Below are positions 1 through 11,300 of a stretch of 64,000 bases of DNA, one piece after another. The notes beneath the pieces are model-generated. The model saw only the letters and a program-made list of their open reading frames with translations. It was not told the DNA's origin and did no database searches. The translations under genes were made by a program, and so were the position numbers. Each line of letters starts with the position of its first letter. Position 1 is the first letter of the stretch. The DNA is from Leguminivora glycinivorella (taxonomy: Eukaryota; Arthropoda; Insecta; Lepidoptera; Tortricidae): assembly GCF_023078275.1 (NCBI RefSeq), contig NC_062991.1:3348001-3412000 (forward strand), given 5' to 3'.

Positions 1-2073
1 CGGTTAGCGTTTTCTTGTGACCTTTAAGAGCAAACAAAGGGGGGCTCGGGGGGCGAAGCCCCCCGCATAAAAGAAAGATTAACGTAGTATTTAAAATAAG
101 TTGGGTTAGCGTTTTCTTGTGACCTTTCAGAGCAAACAAAGGGGGGCTCGGGGGGCGAAGGCCCCCGCATAAAAGAAAGATCAACGTTGTATTTAAAATA
201 AGTTGGGTTAAGGTTTTCTTGTGATCCTTAAGAGTAAAGAAAAGGGGGCTCGGGGGCGAAGCCCCCGCATGAAAGAAAGATCAACGTAGTATTTAGATTA
301 AGTTGGGTTAGCGTTTTCTTGTGACCTTTAAGAGCAAACAAAGGGGGCTCGGGGGCGAAGCCCCCGCATGAAAGAAAGATCAACGTAGTATTTAGAATAA
401 GTTGGGTTAGCGTTTTCTTGTGACCTTTAAGAGCAAACAAAGGGGGCTCGGCTCGGGGGCGAAGCCCCCGCATAAAAGAAAGATTAACGTAGTATTTAAA
501 ATAAGTTGGGTTAGCGTTTTCTTGTGACCTTTCAGAGCAAACAAAGGGGGGCTCGGGGGCGAAGCCCCCCGCATAAAAGAAAGATCAACGTTGTATTTAA
601 AATAAGTTGGGTTAAGGTTTTCTTGTGATTCTTAAGAGTAAAGAAAAGGGGGGCTCGGGGCGAAGCCCCCGCACGAAAGAAAGATCAACGTAGTATTTAG
701 AATAAGTTGGGTTAGCGTTTTCTTGTGACCTTTAAGAGCAAACAAAGGGGGGCTCGGGGGCCAAGCCCCCGCATAAAAGAAAGATTAACGTAGTATTTAA
801 AATAAGTTAGGTTAGCGTTTTCTTGTGACCTTTCAGAGCAAACAAAGGGGGGCTCGGGGGGCGAAGCCCCCCGCATAAAAGAAAGATCAACGTTGTATTT
901 AAAATAAGTTGGGTTAAGGTTTTCTTGTGATCCTTAAGAGTAAAGAAAAGGGGGGCTCGGGGGCGAAGCCCCCGCATGAAAGAAAGAACAACGTCGTATT
1001 TAGAATAAGTTGGGTTAGCGTTTTCTTGTGACCTTTAAGAGCAAACAAAGGGGGCTCGGGGGCGAAGCCCCCGCATGAATGATAGATCAACGTAGTATTT
1101 ACGATAAGTTGGGTTAGCGTTTCCTTGTGACCTTTAAGAGCAAACAAAGGGGAGCTCGGGGGGCGAAGCCCCCCGCATAAACGAAAGATCAACGTTGTAT
1201 TTAAAATAAGTTGGGTTAAGGTTTTCTTGTGATCCTTAAGAGTAAAGAAAAGGGGGGCTCGGGGGGCGAAGCCCCCCGCATGAAAGAAAGAACAACGTAG
1301 TATTTAGAATAAGTTCGGTTAGCGTTTTCTCGTGACCTTTAAGAGCAAACAAAGGGGGGCTCGGGGGGCGAAGCCCCCGCATAAAAGAAAGATTAACGTA
1401 GTATTTAAAATAAGTTGGGTTAGCGTTTTCTTGTGACCTTTCAGAGCAAACAAAGGGGGGCTCGGGGGGCTAAGCCCCACGCATAAAAGAAAGATCAACG
1501 TTGTTTTTAAAATAAGTTGGGTTAAGGTTTTCTTGTGATCCTTAAGAGTAAAGAAAAGGGGGGCTCGGGGGGCGAAGCCCCCCGCATGAACGAAAGATCA
1601 ACGTAGTATTTACGATAAGTTGGGTTAGCGTTTTCTTGTGACCTTTAAGAGCAAACAAAGGGGGGCTCGGGGGGCGAAGCCCCCCGCATAAAAGAAAGAT
1701 AAAAGTTGTATTTAAAATAAGTTGGGTTAAGGTTTTCTTGTGATCCTTAAAAGTAAAGAAAAGGGGGCTCGGGGGCGAAGCCCCCGCATGAAAGAAAGAT
1801 CAACGTAGTATTTAGAATAAGTTGGGTTAGCGTTTTCTTGTGACCTTTAAGAGCAAACAAAGGGGGGCTCGGGGGGCAAAGCCCCCCGCATGAAAGAGAG
1901 ATCAACGTAGTATTTAAGATAAGTTGGGTTAGCGTTTTCTTGTGACCTTTAAGAGCAAACAAAGGGGGGCTCGGGGGGCGAAGCCCCCCGCATAAAAGAA
2001 AGATCAACGTTATATTTAAAATAAGTTGGGTAATGGTTTTCCTGTGACCCTTAAGAGCAAATAAAGGGGGGCT
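1..2073. repeat. Minisatellite array, ~100-bp units with G-rich hairpins
   Basis: About twenty head-to-tail units of roughly 100 bp run from the first base to about 2073, so the array continues left of the window. Each unit has a G/C block (GGGGGGCTCGGGGGGC, then GAA, then GCCCCCC) that can form a 6-7 bp stem with a GAA loop, followed by an AT-rich stretch ending in TTGGGTTAGCGTTTTC. Units fall into subtypes that recur in order: attaacgtagt/gacctttcag, atcaacgttgt/gatccttaag with GGTTAAGG, and gcatgaaag/gacctttaag. Minus-strand open frames across it arise because a unit is near 102 nt (34 codons). I do not regard them as genes. Confidence 0.95.
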
Positions 2074-2401
2074 CGGTAAAAAAGAAATACTTAAATTTTG
2101 TTTGAATTAGTTGAAATGTGACAATATTTTCTAATCGAGTCAAACAAAATCCCACTAGCTGAGAGCTTCAAAACTATGTATGGCGAAAGTATGTCTCTCT
2201 AATGTCTTCAAAAAGTCCGCGATGGCACATGTCTATATTGTCTATCTTTTACGGATAACTTACTAGGTATAAACATTTTTATGATAATACCGTAATAAGA
2301 AGTACACGTTAAGCCACAAATGGTATGTAAAATCCGCCTACTTGAAATAAATTTATGTATAAATATTAAAAGTATTTCATTATTAATGACTAAAAAGTAT
2401 A

Positions 2402-3145
2402 AAATAAATTAATAGTTTAAAAACACTATAAAACACGCTTTTATAAATGCACGTAAAAGCCAAAAATAAATTATGGATCGTTCAAGTTGTCTCTATTTGT
2501 GAGCTGAAGTTTAAAAACTATGTGCTTTTAATTATAATATTTGATTGTAAAAGCGTGGGGCGCTGGAACAGGAAAGACTTTCTTGTAAACAAATACTAAT
2601 CCGAACTTCCTGGCGAATGAAGTTGCATAAGAACATAACGTTTACATATGCCGCCTAAGGGTTACCAAAGAGAACCAAAGATATCTCGTCCACGAACAAG
2701 AACTCTGCATCCTGTCACTGTAGACACTTTCCCCTTTTGTACTTTGATTACCGGAAAAAAGCAGCGTTCTAAGTGTCGGTGACTGTCGACTAGCGCATAT
2801 TTTGTCTGAGTTCGACAAACTGGTACCTACTTTGAACACTGACTTTTAATTGATTTGACTGTTTAATGTAGAACCTACTAGTCATGCTGCAACTCCAGTT
2901 AGCGCGTCAATCTGTGTAACCTCCTTCCCGTAACATAGCATAATTTGATTTGCAAGTTATACAAAAAGTCTTTCCTGTTCCAGCGCCCCACGCTTTTACA
3001 ATCAAATATTATAATTAAAAGCACATAGTTTTTAAACTTCAGCTCACAAATAGAGACAACTTGAACGATCCATAATTTATTTTTGGCTTTTACGTGCATT
3101 TATAAAAGCGTGTTTTATAGTGTTTTTTAAACTATTAATTTATTT
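2402..3145. repeat. Fold-back element with ~185-bp inverted arms
   Basis: The arms at about 2402-2586 and 2961-3145 are near-perfect reverse complements and enclose a ~375-bp unique core. Both arms contain the same run from AAATAAATTAATAGTTT to CCTGTTCCAGCGCCCC. The near identity suggests a young insertion or gene conversion between arms. I recognise no protein in the core. Confidence 0.9.
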
Positions 3146-3287
3146 GGCGAGTAACTCATCCAGTCATATATCTGTATCAGTCATGTATCAGTAATATTAT
3201 TCGTTGTAATGGAAAAATAGTGAAATGATGAAGTCATATACCCGTTATCTAGAGGTCTCTCCAATCTATGCTACGAATTGAGAATAA

Positions 3288-3718
3288 ATGCTTTTTCACC
3301 ACACCAACTGGCAAAGGCTTACTTTGCTATTCGAAAACAGGTGGCAAAATCGCACTTTATCCACAAGAGTGCAAAGTCATTTCTTACAATTTTTAACTTG
3401 ATGTATTAAGCTGGCTAGTACAATTTACATATAATTGATGATTTTGAATCATAAATATTGAATAGATTGATGGATTTGATTTAGTTTGATGTTCTATAGT
3501 CAGTATTTTGTTCGTGTTGGTGTGGTGAAAAATTTTGTGTTTCACTCGGTGGCAAAGTTTGTTTAACCTTCGTGCCTTGAAACCCTCGCAACGCTCAAAA
3601 AAAAATATTATAGGACATTCTTTTCTTACACAGATTGACTGAGGCCCACGGTAATAAGCTCAAGAAGGCTTGTGTTGTGGGTACTCAGACAACGATATAA
3701 TTATATAATATATAAATA

Positions 3719-3755
<37 letters not shown>

Positions 3756-4012
3756 AACATCCATGACTCAGGAACAAATATCTGTGCTCATCACACAAAT
3801 AAATGCCCTTACAGGGATTCGAACCCGCGCGGGACCGCGGCGTAGCAGGCAGGGTCACTACCGACTGCGCCAGACCGGTCGTCAAAGATTCAAGATTCCA
3901 CTTTTTGAGCCACTCGCTACGCTCGCGGTTCTATATTGGAATCTTTCGCTTGCTCGGGTATCAATATTAGCAGGTGCGTAAACAACTTTGCCGCCTTGTA
4001 AAACAAATAACT
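3288..4012. repeat. Dispersed repeat, copy 1, split by a SINE
   Basis: The blocks 3288-3605 and about 3900-4012 match 4970-5285 and 5289-5392 in the same order. Shared landmarks are CACCACACCAACTGG, TTATCCACAAGAGTGCAAAG, GGTGGCAAAGTTTGTTTAACC and TTGGAATCTTTCGCTTGCTC. A SINE sits between the two blocks in this copy only. The end resembles 23470-23640 (ACAAGGGGGCAAAGTTG), so it is probably a non-autonomous DNA element. Confidence 0.8.
3606..3885 (-). mobile_element. tRNA-derived SINE (family 1)
   Basis: Read on the minus strand it has a tRNA-like head with A box (CTGGCGCAGTCGGTAGTGAC) and B box (GGTTCGAATCC). Conserved body text follows (ATTTGTGTGATGAGCAC, CCTGAGTCATGGATG), then a (TA)n stretch and a tail region. 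It interrupts the surrounding repeat. Confidence 0.85.
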
Positions 4013-4053
4013 ATTGAAAACTAGCGCTGTCATAGAGAAATAAGGAATACTAC

Positions 4054-4266
4054 TACCAGGGGCGGCTCACTCCGCGATTCTATCGACGCGCTACAAGTAC
4101 ATGCCGGGCCGCGAGTTCGTGGCCCATTCAGTGGTGATGACCTTCGCGCGGCGCAATAGAATTCAATGTCGTCTGCACGCGTGCGGTCCGTTTGTTAATG
4201 TAGGTAAGAATTTAGAATGGCGGCATTTTGTAAATATCAAAGGAGTGAGCCTTCTGTACTTGTACT
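4054..4266. repeat. Dispersed repeat, short copy
   Basis: It begins CAGGGGCGGCTCACTCCGCG and ends near CTTCTGTACTTGTACTA. The same two ends occur inverted at 24112 and 23036, where about 850 bp of extra sequence lies between them. This is therefore an internally deleted relative of that longer copy, or the empty form of it. Confidence 0.75.
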
Positions 4267-4552
4267 AAGTATTATATATTCTGTGCTTCCACTACTACTC
4301 AGCGACTACTTATTAATAAAATTGTAGTAGCTTTTTACTTTAGTTGAATTCATATTATTTATTGTAATGTTGACATGTGAAAGTGCCCCCTGTGGCCTAC
4401 TTACTAATATGTTTGTGATTTTTGTTATAATGTTTAGTAAAGTTTTCGGTACGAAAACTGACGTGAATGAACACTTTTTTACTTATTTCTCAAAGCTACC
4501 GCGCACCTTCAGATTTTTAATTTTCAACTCTTACCAAAAGTAGGTACTATCA

Positions 4553-4614
4553 GCTGCAAAAGTGCATGGAGAAATTATGAATGAATTCATTGATAAATTC
4601 GCCATCCACTTTTG
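4553..4614. repeat. Short palindromic element
   Basis: CAGCTGCAAAAGTGCATGGA at the left is mirrored by ATCCACTTTTGCAGCT at the right around an AT-rich loop. A diverged relative lies at about 37940-37998 (CTGCAAAACTGCATGGAGAT). Confidence 0.65.
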
Positions 4615-4969
4615 CAGCTACCTAAAGTATTTCTTTCGGATCCAAAACCATCGACAAACATTTTATGAACACGCTCCTGCATCCTGCCAGCTCTTTATGT
4701 CAAGTATTGCATTCCTACATTTCTCCCCGGCTGCCTATATGGAGCGTTGGCAACTGATGTCTTGCCAATCTTGGCAGGCATATCTTAAGGCGGACTTGCC
4801 TTTTCAGGACGTTTTAGTCGTTCACATTCTTTCTTGTCTACATTTCAAGCTTTAAGAGGATACAGGAGCTAAAATTCCCTAATAGAAAAAAGCGTCTTTC
4901 AACTTCGGCTTTCAACCTCCAAATTAAATTAGTCGTGACGAAATTTGGAAATCTGAAGGGTAATAAAAT

Positions 4970-5395
4970 TATGTTTTCACCACACCAACTGGTAAAGGCT
5001 TCCTTTGCTATGCGAAAAAAATAGCAAAAATTGCATTTTATCCACAAGAGTGCAAAGTAATTTCATACAAATTTTAACTTGATGTCTTAAGCTGGCCGGT
5101 AGTTTTTACCTATAAATGCTGATTTTGAATATAAATATTCAATTAATTGATGGATTTGATTTAGTTTGATGTTTTATATGTAGTCAGTATTTTGTTCGTG
5201 TTGGTGTGGCGAAACATTTTGTGTTTCACTCGGTGGCAAAGTTTGTTTAACCTTCGTGCCTTGAAACCCCTAGCAGCGCTCAAAATTGCACTTTTTTCAA
5301 TATTGGAATCTTTCGCTTGCTCGGGTATCAATAAATATTGGCACGTGCGGTTAAACAACAACTTTGCCCCCTTGTAAAACAAATAACTAATGTCG
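4970..5395. repeat. Dispersed repeat, copy 2 (uninterrupted)
   Basis: Same family as 3288-4012 but without the SINE. Open frames on both strands here (5161-5382 and 5192-5377) lie wholly in repeat sequence and are not genes. Confidence 0.8.
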
Positions 5396-6058
5396 TGACA
5401 TTTTTTTAATTTATATCGGTTTTGATTATGATTATCACGCGTCTCTGCGCGGTATAGTCGGTTTTGGGCAATGTTTGAAGGACTCTAGTTCCTTAAAAAA
5501 AGAAAATATCAAGGAAAAATTGATAAGTCCACATAGATGTCATAATATTGTTTTGTGTCGAAAAAAATTTAATCTAAAGAATCGGTAGGAACAGATGAGT
5601 ACCTACGTTTGTATATAGAAAACGCCAGTCCTGTTTGCTCTTAAGATAAATAATGTGCAATTTATTGGAAACCGATATAATTTATAAATATAAATAAACC
5701 GGTGACAACAGGAGAATTTTAATTAATATTTTATTTCGAGATAAAGATGTGTTATAATATTGTATTTTAAGATAAAGGTGTAATTAATGTAGGTACCTAA
5801 TTATAGATGGATGACTAAGGAATGCATGTTTAACGTGCATGTTAAACTTTAGCACCTTTTGTTAATTAGATATAATTAATTAATTAAATAATAAATGTAA
5901 ATACATCATTAAGCTTTTGCAATCAAAAGACAATGATGTGCAATGTACCTACCCCAATAAATACCTAGTCAAGTAGGTACATAAGATTGAAAGAGAGGTG
6001 ATAATTATGAAACAAATGCAAACGAATGACGAGATGACGTCCAATGTGTGGAACCATA
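5396..6058. other. AT-rich intergenic DNA, no gene seen
   Basis: Low-complexity AT-rich sequence upstream of the ligand gene. It contains a small palindrome (GCATGTTTAACGTGCATG) and no open frame resembling a known family. Confidence 0.6.
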
Positions 6059-6200
6059 ATAGTATTTTATACAATCGTGATATAATACAAAGCTTTTCAG
6101 TCGAGTACCATGTTTAGGCCACGAAGCTTGCTGAGTGGCCTAATAATACGGTACGTAGTGAAAAGCTTAATTATATCACTATTGTATACAATACTTTTTC
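6059..6200. mobile_element. Fold-back MITE
   Basis: The left arm (AGTATTTTATACAATCGTGA to AAGCTTTTC) is mirrored by the right arm (GAAAAGCTTAATTATATCAC to TACAATACT), around a core that itself holds GGCCACGAAGC/GCTGAGTGGCC. Its right flank (TACTTTTTCTACGA) also occurs in the repeat at 20105-20475 and 56360-56715. Confidence 0.75.
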
Positions 6201-6713
6201 TACGAGTCATCATCTTCATCATCAATGGACGGAAATATCATCATACAAGTTAAAATTAATGTTAATAGCGTCGTTCACCGTTGTATCAACATCGAATTAC
6301 CTAGCAACCAATTGTTTGTAATAACCGTCTCTGATTGGCCGATAACGCGACAGATAAAAAAAATGTGTTTCAGATGCAGAAAAATTTGCCAGGTATCGCA
6401 AATTAATATAGAAATTGTATGAAGTTCTATTTTTGAAATTATTACAGTTAACTAAAATCAACTATAATGAGATAATATATATTATTATAGTTGAGTCGGA
6501 ACTGCCATACTTAGAGTATACCACACTGAAAAGTTAGCACTTATAGTTTAGTCTGTGGTGTCCTAATTGACAGATTACAGTCGACGAGTAGAAAAATTAA
6601 ATATAAAATCATACCATCCCATACATTAAAATGCGACCGCCTAAGAGCGCGCATACGCTATGTAGTATGTACACCAGACAAAAATGGCGCCACAAAAAAT
6701 GCCTTGTTGCCAT

Positions 6714-6802
6714 CGATTATTTGTAGATTGGCGTTAAGTGTCACTTTCGAGCCATAAATCTATGTCAAAAGTGACACTTAACGCCATCTACAAATATAAT
6801 CG
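6714..6802. mobile_element. Short hairpin MITE
   Basis: Two arms of ~31 bp (GGCGTTAAGTGTCAC left, GTGACACTTAACGCC right) flank a ~25-bp loop, with flanking ATTATTTGTAGAT/ATCTACAAATATAAT also paired. It is too symmetrical to be coding, and the open frame at 6738-6974 starts inside it. Confidence 0.85.
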
Positions 6803-6857
6803 AAACCTACAGGACATTGTTTTTGTAGCGCCATCTATGTGTGGTGTATTGGTGGTG

Positions 6858-7134
6858 TATACAGTATGTAAACTAACGAAAACCATTTACTGTAAATTTA
6901 CCCGTAAATGTCCAGGTGATACTGAGAAACTTTTACTATGGGATCAACCCCGAAATCACGAAAATATCTTTTGACAGTTTCATAGGTAGTTTTATTTTAT
7001 AGTAAGTATTTCCTATGGGAGAGTAAATTTTTATTTCGCGTTTTGGGTGTTGGTCCCATAGTAAAAGTTTCTCAGTATCACCTGGACATTTACGGGTTAC
7101 AGTAAATGGTTTTCGTTAGTTTACATACTGTATA
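6858..7134. mobile_element. Fold-back element with ~100-bp inverted arms
   Basis: The left arm from TACAGTATGTAAACTAACG to TACTATGGGATCAAC is reverse-complemented at the right, ending GTTTACATACTGTA. Differences are few. The core is AT-rich without a coding frame. It lies about 1 kb upstream of the ligand start codon. Confidence 0.88.
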
Positions 7135-7464
7135 TAACACTTTAAATCTTTGACTTTTCTCATGGTTTTTGAGATATTGGCCGTTTCGTTTATAAAACGC
7201 AAGGAAAAAAGAAAAAAAGTGCCAATATCTCGAAAATTATGACATTTTCATTAAAGTCAAATTCGCGTAATGTGATAGCTATTAATGAGATGTCCTATCA
7301 CGCCTTTTTTGGCATTGGTTCTAGGGAAAACATTTTTTTTTTGTAGGTACATCAACCCTTTTCATTTTGGTTTTAGAGACACCCGTCATATTATTATCAT
7401 TTAACGACCAAAGGAGAGACGGATCTATAAAGTCCCAGTCCCACATGTTACTATCAAACTTAGG

Positions 7465-7595
7465 GCCGGTATCATCAAACCGTCTGTCACCGTTAAAGCG
7501 TTCGTTAAATTTTATTGTATGGGAAGTTCCATAGACGTCTGCGTGAGGATGATGTGTTCGTCAAATGTGGTTGATGCAACTGGCCCTTAGGGCCA
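7465..7595. mobile_element. Short repeat (GGCCAGTTGCATCAACC end)
   Basis: It shares AAACCGTCTGTCACCGTTAA, ATTGTATGGGAAGTTCC and GTGGTTGATGCAACTGGCCC with the copy at 41800-41925. The fragment at 7858-7942 ends with the related GTTGGTGCAACTGGCCCTTA. Probably a MITE family. Confidence 0.7.
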
Positions 7596-7648
7596 CTTGA
7601 ACCAACGAAAATGGGGGGCACCCCGAGGGTTAAAATAAATAGTTCATG

Positions 7649-7855
7649 GGGACACCGTACACAGATCATATTAGCCCCAAACTAAGCAAAGCTTGTACTA
7701 TGGGTGCTAAGCGACGATATAGGTACATACGTAAATAGATAAATACATACTTACATACATAGAAAACATCCATGACTCAGGAAATATCTGTGCTCATCAC
7801 ACAAATAGATGCCCTTTCCGGGATTTGAACCTAGGACCGCGGCTCAGCAGGCAGC
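7649..7855 (-). mobile_element. tRNA-derived SINE (family 1), 5' end degraded
   Basis: Same body as the SINE at 54001-54282 but inverted, with TTAGCCCCAAACTAAGCAAA, CATCCATGACTCAGGAA and a worn B box (GGATTTGAACC). It ends ~170 bp upstream of the putative TATA box of the ligand gene. Confidence 0.8.
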
Positions 7856-8024
7856 AGGTGGGGGTTAACCCACCATTTTATATGGAATTTGACAGATGAC
7901 AGCCCACTAACCCTGAGTTAAGTGGTTGGTGCAACTGGCCCTTAGAGTCATAAATCTAACCCACCCCAAAGTCCACACGCCGTCATCACCCCTTACCACG
8001 GCCTTGGACCCCCAAACATCCGGG

Positions 8025-8031
8025 TATATAT
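8025..8031 (+). promoter_or_regulatory. Candidate TATA box of the ligand gene
   Basis: TATATAT lies 75 bp upstream of the signal-peptide ATG, at the start of a strongly GC- and CpG-rich stretch (8030-8110) unlike its AT-rich surroundings. A transcription start near 8055 would be expected. I see no clear TCAGT-type initiator, so the call rests on position and composition only. Confidence 0.45.
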
Positions 8032-8105
8032 GCGCGCGCGCCGCCGGCCCGCCACTCGCGCGCAGACCTCCGCGCATCTCGCCAGCGCGCACGCGCAACG
8101 CCGCG

Positions 8106-8394
8106 ATGCGTATCCTCGTGTTAGTGTGTGCTCTCAGTGCGTTGAACCTGACGGACGCCTTCTGCGCAAACTGCGCGAGCGACGTCGACCTCACAGATGT
8201 GCGGTTGGAGTTTGTTAAGAGACAGATTCTGAAGAAGTTGCGGTTAAGCAAGAAGCCGTCGGTGGCTGTGCCGGTGAACAGCTTGCCTATGCCGGTGGCG
8301 CAAGGGCAGACTCTGAGCCAGGGCACGGATAAGCCACCTGAGTTTGATGATTATTATGGACGAACGGAACAGAAGATCATATTTCCTGTTGAAG
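8106..8394 (+). CDS. daw: Ligand exon 1: signal peptide and prodomain start
   Basis: The ATG follows a GC-rich leader and opens MRILVLVCALSALNLTDAFC, a clear signal peptide. CANC and an amphipathic basic helix follow. The exon ends ...FPVEG with donor gtaaga in phase 1. The frame stays open only 29 nt into the intron (stop at 8424). A shorter minus-strand frame overlaps it and is an antisense shadow. Confidence 0.92.
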
Positions 8395-11300
8395 GTAAGA
8401 TTTTACTTTATGATTCGACCGGGTAATGGAGATAGATTTTTGAATTTGAGACGCACGAATTCGCTGTTCGAAAGTCTGTGGAAAACGACGTAATGCTATT
8501 TTTGAAAAAGGACGGCTAGTAATTTTAAAACTAGTGGTAATGACCACTCGTTTTCGATTCTGTTAATAGAATTTAAATCGCTAGTAGTGGAGATATTATT
8601 GAACGAATTTCACGAAATCGAATGGCCGAGATTCAAAAATCGGCCCTCTGGTCAAAAGCATGACTGTGTGGACAATTAGTCAAAAAAAATGCGCTGAAAT
8701 TTCCGGCTCAGTCTTGTAGGTGACTTTACACAGAAAACCGTCAACTCAACTCAACTTTTCAAACTCTTTGTTAATTGTTAGTCTATCAGACTATCGGATA
8801 CGTAAATGTCTAAACGAGAGTCTTAGTGTGAAGTAATGTCACTTTCCTCATTGACATCGTATTTAGAGCAAATTTTGGACTTATGTTAAGTTCGAATAGT
8901 GCCGCATGTAGAACTTGAAATTGCGAACTATCGATATATGTATTATGTACCTAATTATCTACGTCTCCATTCTTCCCGTGGGTGTCGTAGAAGGCGACTG
9001 TGGGATATGGGTTAAATTGTGGCGTAGGCGAGAGGCTGGCAACCTGTCACTGCAATGTCACAGTTTCACTTTCCTCAACCCGTATTTAGCCAAGAGTGGC
9101 ACTTAAGTTACTAGTTTCGATGTGCTCTGCCTACCCCTTTATGGGATACAGGCGTGATTGTATGTATGCATGTATGTATGTGTATTATCTACGTGAAAAG
9201 TATAGGGTAACATACAGATACTTTTTGATTCCTTCATTCCTGACTTTTTTATTCGCGACAATAGCTTAGAGCCAAATACGAATATTTTATTTTCACAGTT
9301 CCCTAGCGACATGTTTCTCCCAAGAAATTTAATGCATATAGGTATCTACTAAGATGCAATAATATATTATAATAGCTAGTTAATTATAATACTGATAAGG
9401 GTGAAAGTAAGTAAATAAAGGGGTGAAAAGCCTTTCAACAAACAGGTACGAAGGTCGCAAGCGCATTGCTTATTTGTTTGTAAACTTTACCTTTGTGTTG
9501 TTAGTGAAACTTTAATCTACTGTTCAATCCAAGGAGGATATACATATATTATAGGAGTTACAAACTTCATACTAAGAATCATACCTCAGTTTTTTAGCGA
9601 AACCTATTATACAGAGTGGGGCCTGTAACAAAGGCGAAGAATTGAACTCTAGGCTATTCTCTTTATACTGATCAACATTTGTTCGGCGACTTTTAAAAAT
9701 AACTTGTATTTTGATTTTTATCACCCTTGAAAGTTTTTTCTAAGAGGTAATGTACCTATTGCGAATTTTGTTAAGTCTAAAGTGTGACAGACAACGTCAA
9801 TGACAACAATAATGGCGTACATTGAAGCTAATATTTATTTTGTATGAAAAATTAAAAATTTAAAGACTTCATAATTTTTAAAAGTCACTGAACAAATGTT
9901 GATCAGTATAAGGAGAATAGCCTACAGTTCAATTCTTCGCCTTTGTTACAGGCCCCACTCTGTATACTATCATAACTCAGCAATTCCCGTTTAGTTTGTA
10001 CATTTGGATCACGTCTCCAATTTGGATAAAAATTGATGCATGATGCTGAGCAAGATCCACTAGGTTTCCCAAAATGTCCTAGGTTGATTGTATGAAACAT
10101 TCCTTTTTTGTTACCGAAAATGTATAGAAATCTGGTAACAAAAAAGGGAGGTTTCATACAAACTACATAGGACATTTTGGGAAACCTAGTGGATCTTGCT
10201 CAGCATCACGGACTCTATCAGCCTACCAATTTTTATCCAAATCGGAGACGTGATCCAAATGTACAAACTTAACGGGAATTGCACAACTACACTGATGATG
10301 CCTACCAATTATATATATATATTTTTAATGTGTATTAACGTGCTCCCGTATTAAATAGTCGTTAGTTCAATCGTATATTTTTTATCCAATCGACCTGCTT
10401 TTTCCCATCAGTCATAAGGGCGTAAGGTACAGCGGGGCCATTTCAACTTGGGGGCAATTTTCAACTGATCGATTTATATCATGTTTTACATTATTAACTT
10501 GAGCTCCATAAGTAACCACTGTACAAGCGTGCCATACTGTTTTTGTTAAGAAACATCATACATACAATCACGCAGCCTGTATCCCATAAAAGGGTAGGCA
10601 GAGCACATGAAACTATTCAAGTATCAATGCCACTCTTGGAAAATTAAGGGGTTGCAAGAAAACGAAAATTGTGACATTGCAGTAACAGATTGTCAGCCTC
10701 TCACCTACATTTAACTCGAAAATTAAGTATCAAATGTTTTGTTTTTAATATTATTCGCGAAATTTATTCCAAGAAACTACAACATTTTAATAAAAGGTAA
10801 CTTAAAATAAATATTTACAAATAAATTAACTATTAAACCCCGCTCCTTATCGTTTCTGGCGCAAAAGTACCCATAATACTTATGGCGTTACCCCTTTGGA
10901 TGGCTATGGATAACTTTTGCACCAAAAACGATTCAGAGCGGGGGCCCTCTTAATGTTTAATTATTCCTCCATGTGTACTTGTGTAGACAAAAATCTCTTT
11001 TTGTTTAACGATTACAGAATAGTACTTACTTTTGAAGCGTTGTTTGATCCACTACTTTTGATGCTGACCTTCAGACTTATATTGACCGGGATATAGACCG
11101 TGATTGCCTTTTTGATTTTTGTCGAGCTCCCGATATTTCGACGCAGTTGCACGCATCATGATTACGGTCTATATCCGGTCAATATAAGTCTAATGAATTT
11201 TCATTGACCTTTTTTTTATCAACCGTGAATTAATACAAAACTGTTTTTGATTCTGACGGTAATAAAAAATCGTATGAAAGTTTACGAACCGTATAAATAG

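Noticed and set aside
228..2007. Minus-strand open frames of 81-92 codons with repeated FALKGHKKTLTQL-type peptides
   Set aside because: They are translations of the minisatellite. The unit is close to 102 nt, so frames persist by chance, there is no start or signal context, and units of different length break the frame.
3811..3881. Possible tRNA gene at the head of a SINE (also at 40157-40230, 54010-54070, 60925-60985)
   Set aside because: A and B boxes are present but the acceptor and anticodon stems do not form, and SINE body sequence follows directly.
7907..8326. 139-codon minus-strand frame over the ligand's first exon
   Set aside because: It is antisense to a convincing signal-peptide and prodomain exon in GC-rich sequence, where long antisense frames are common.
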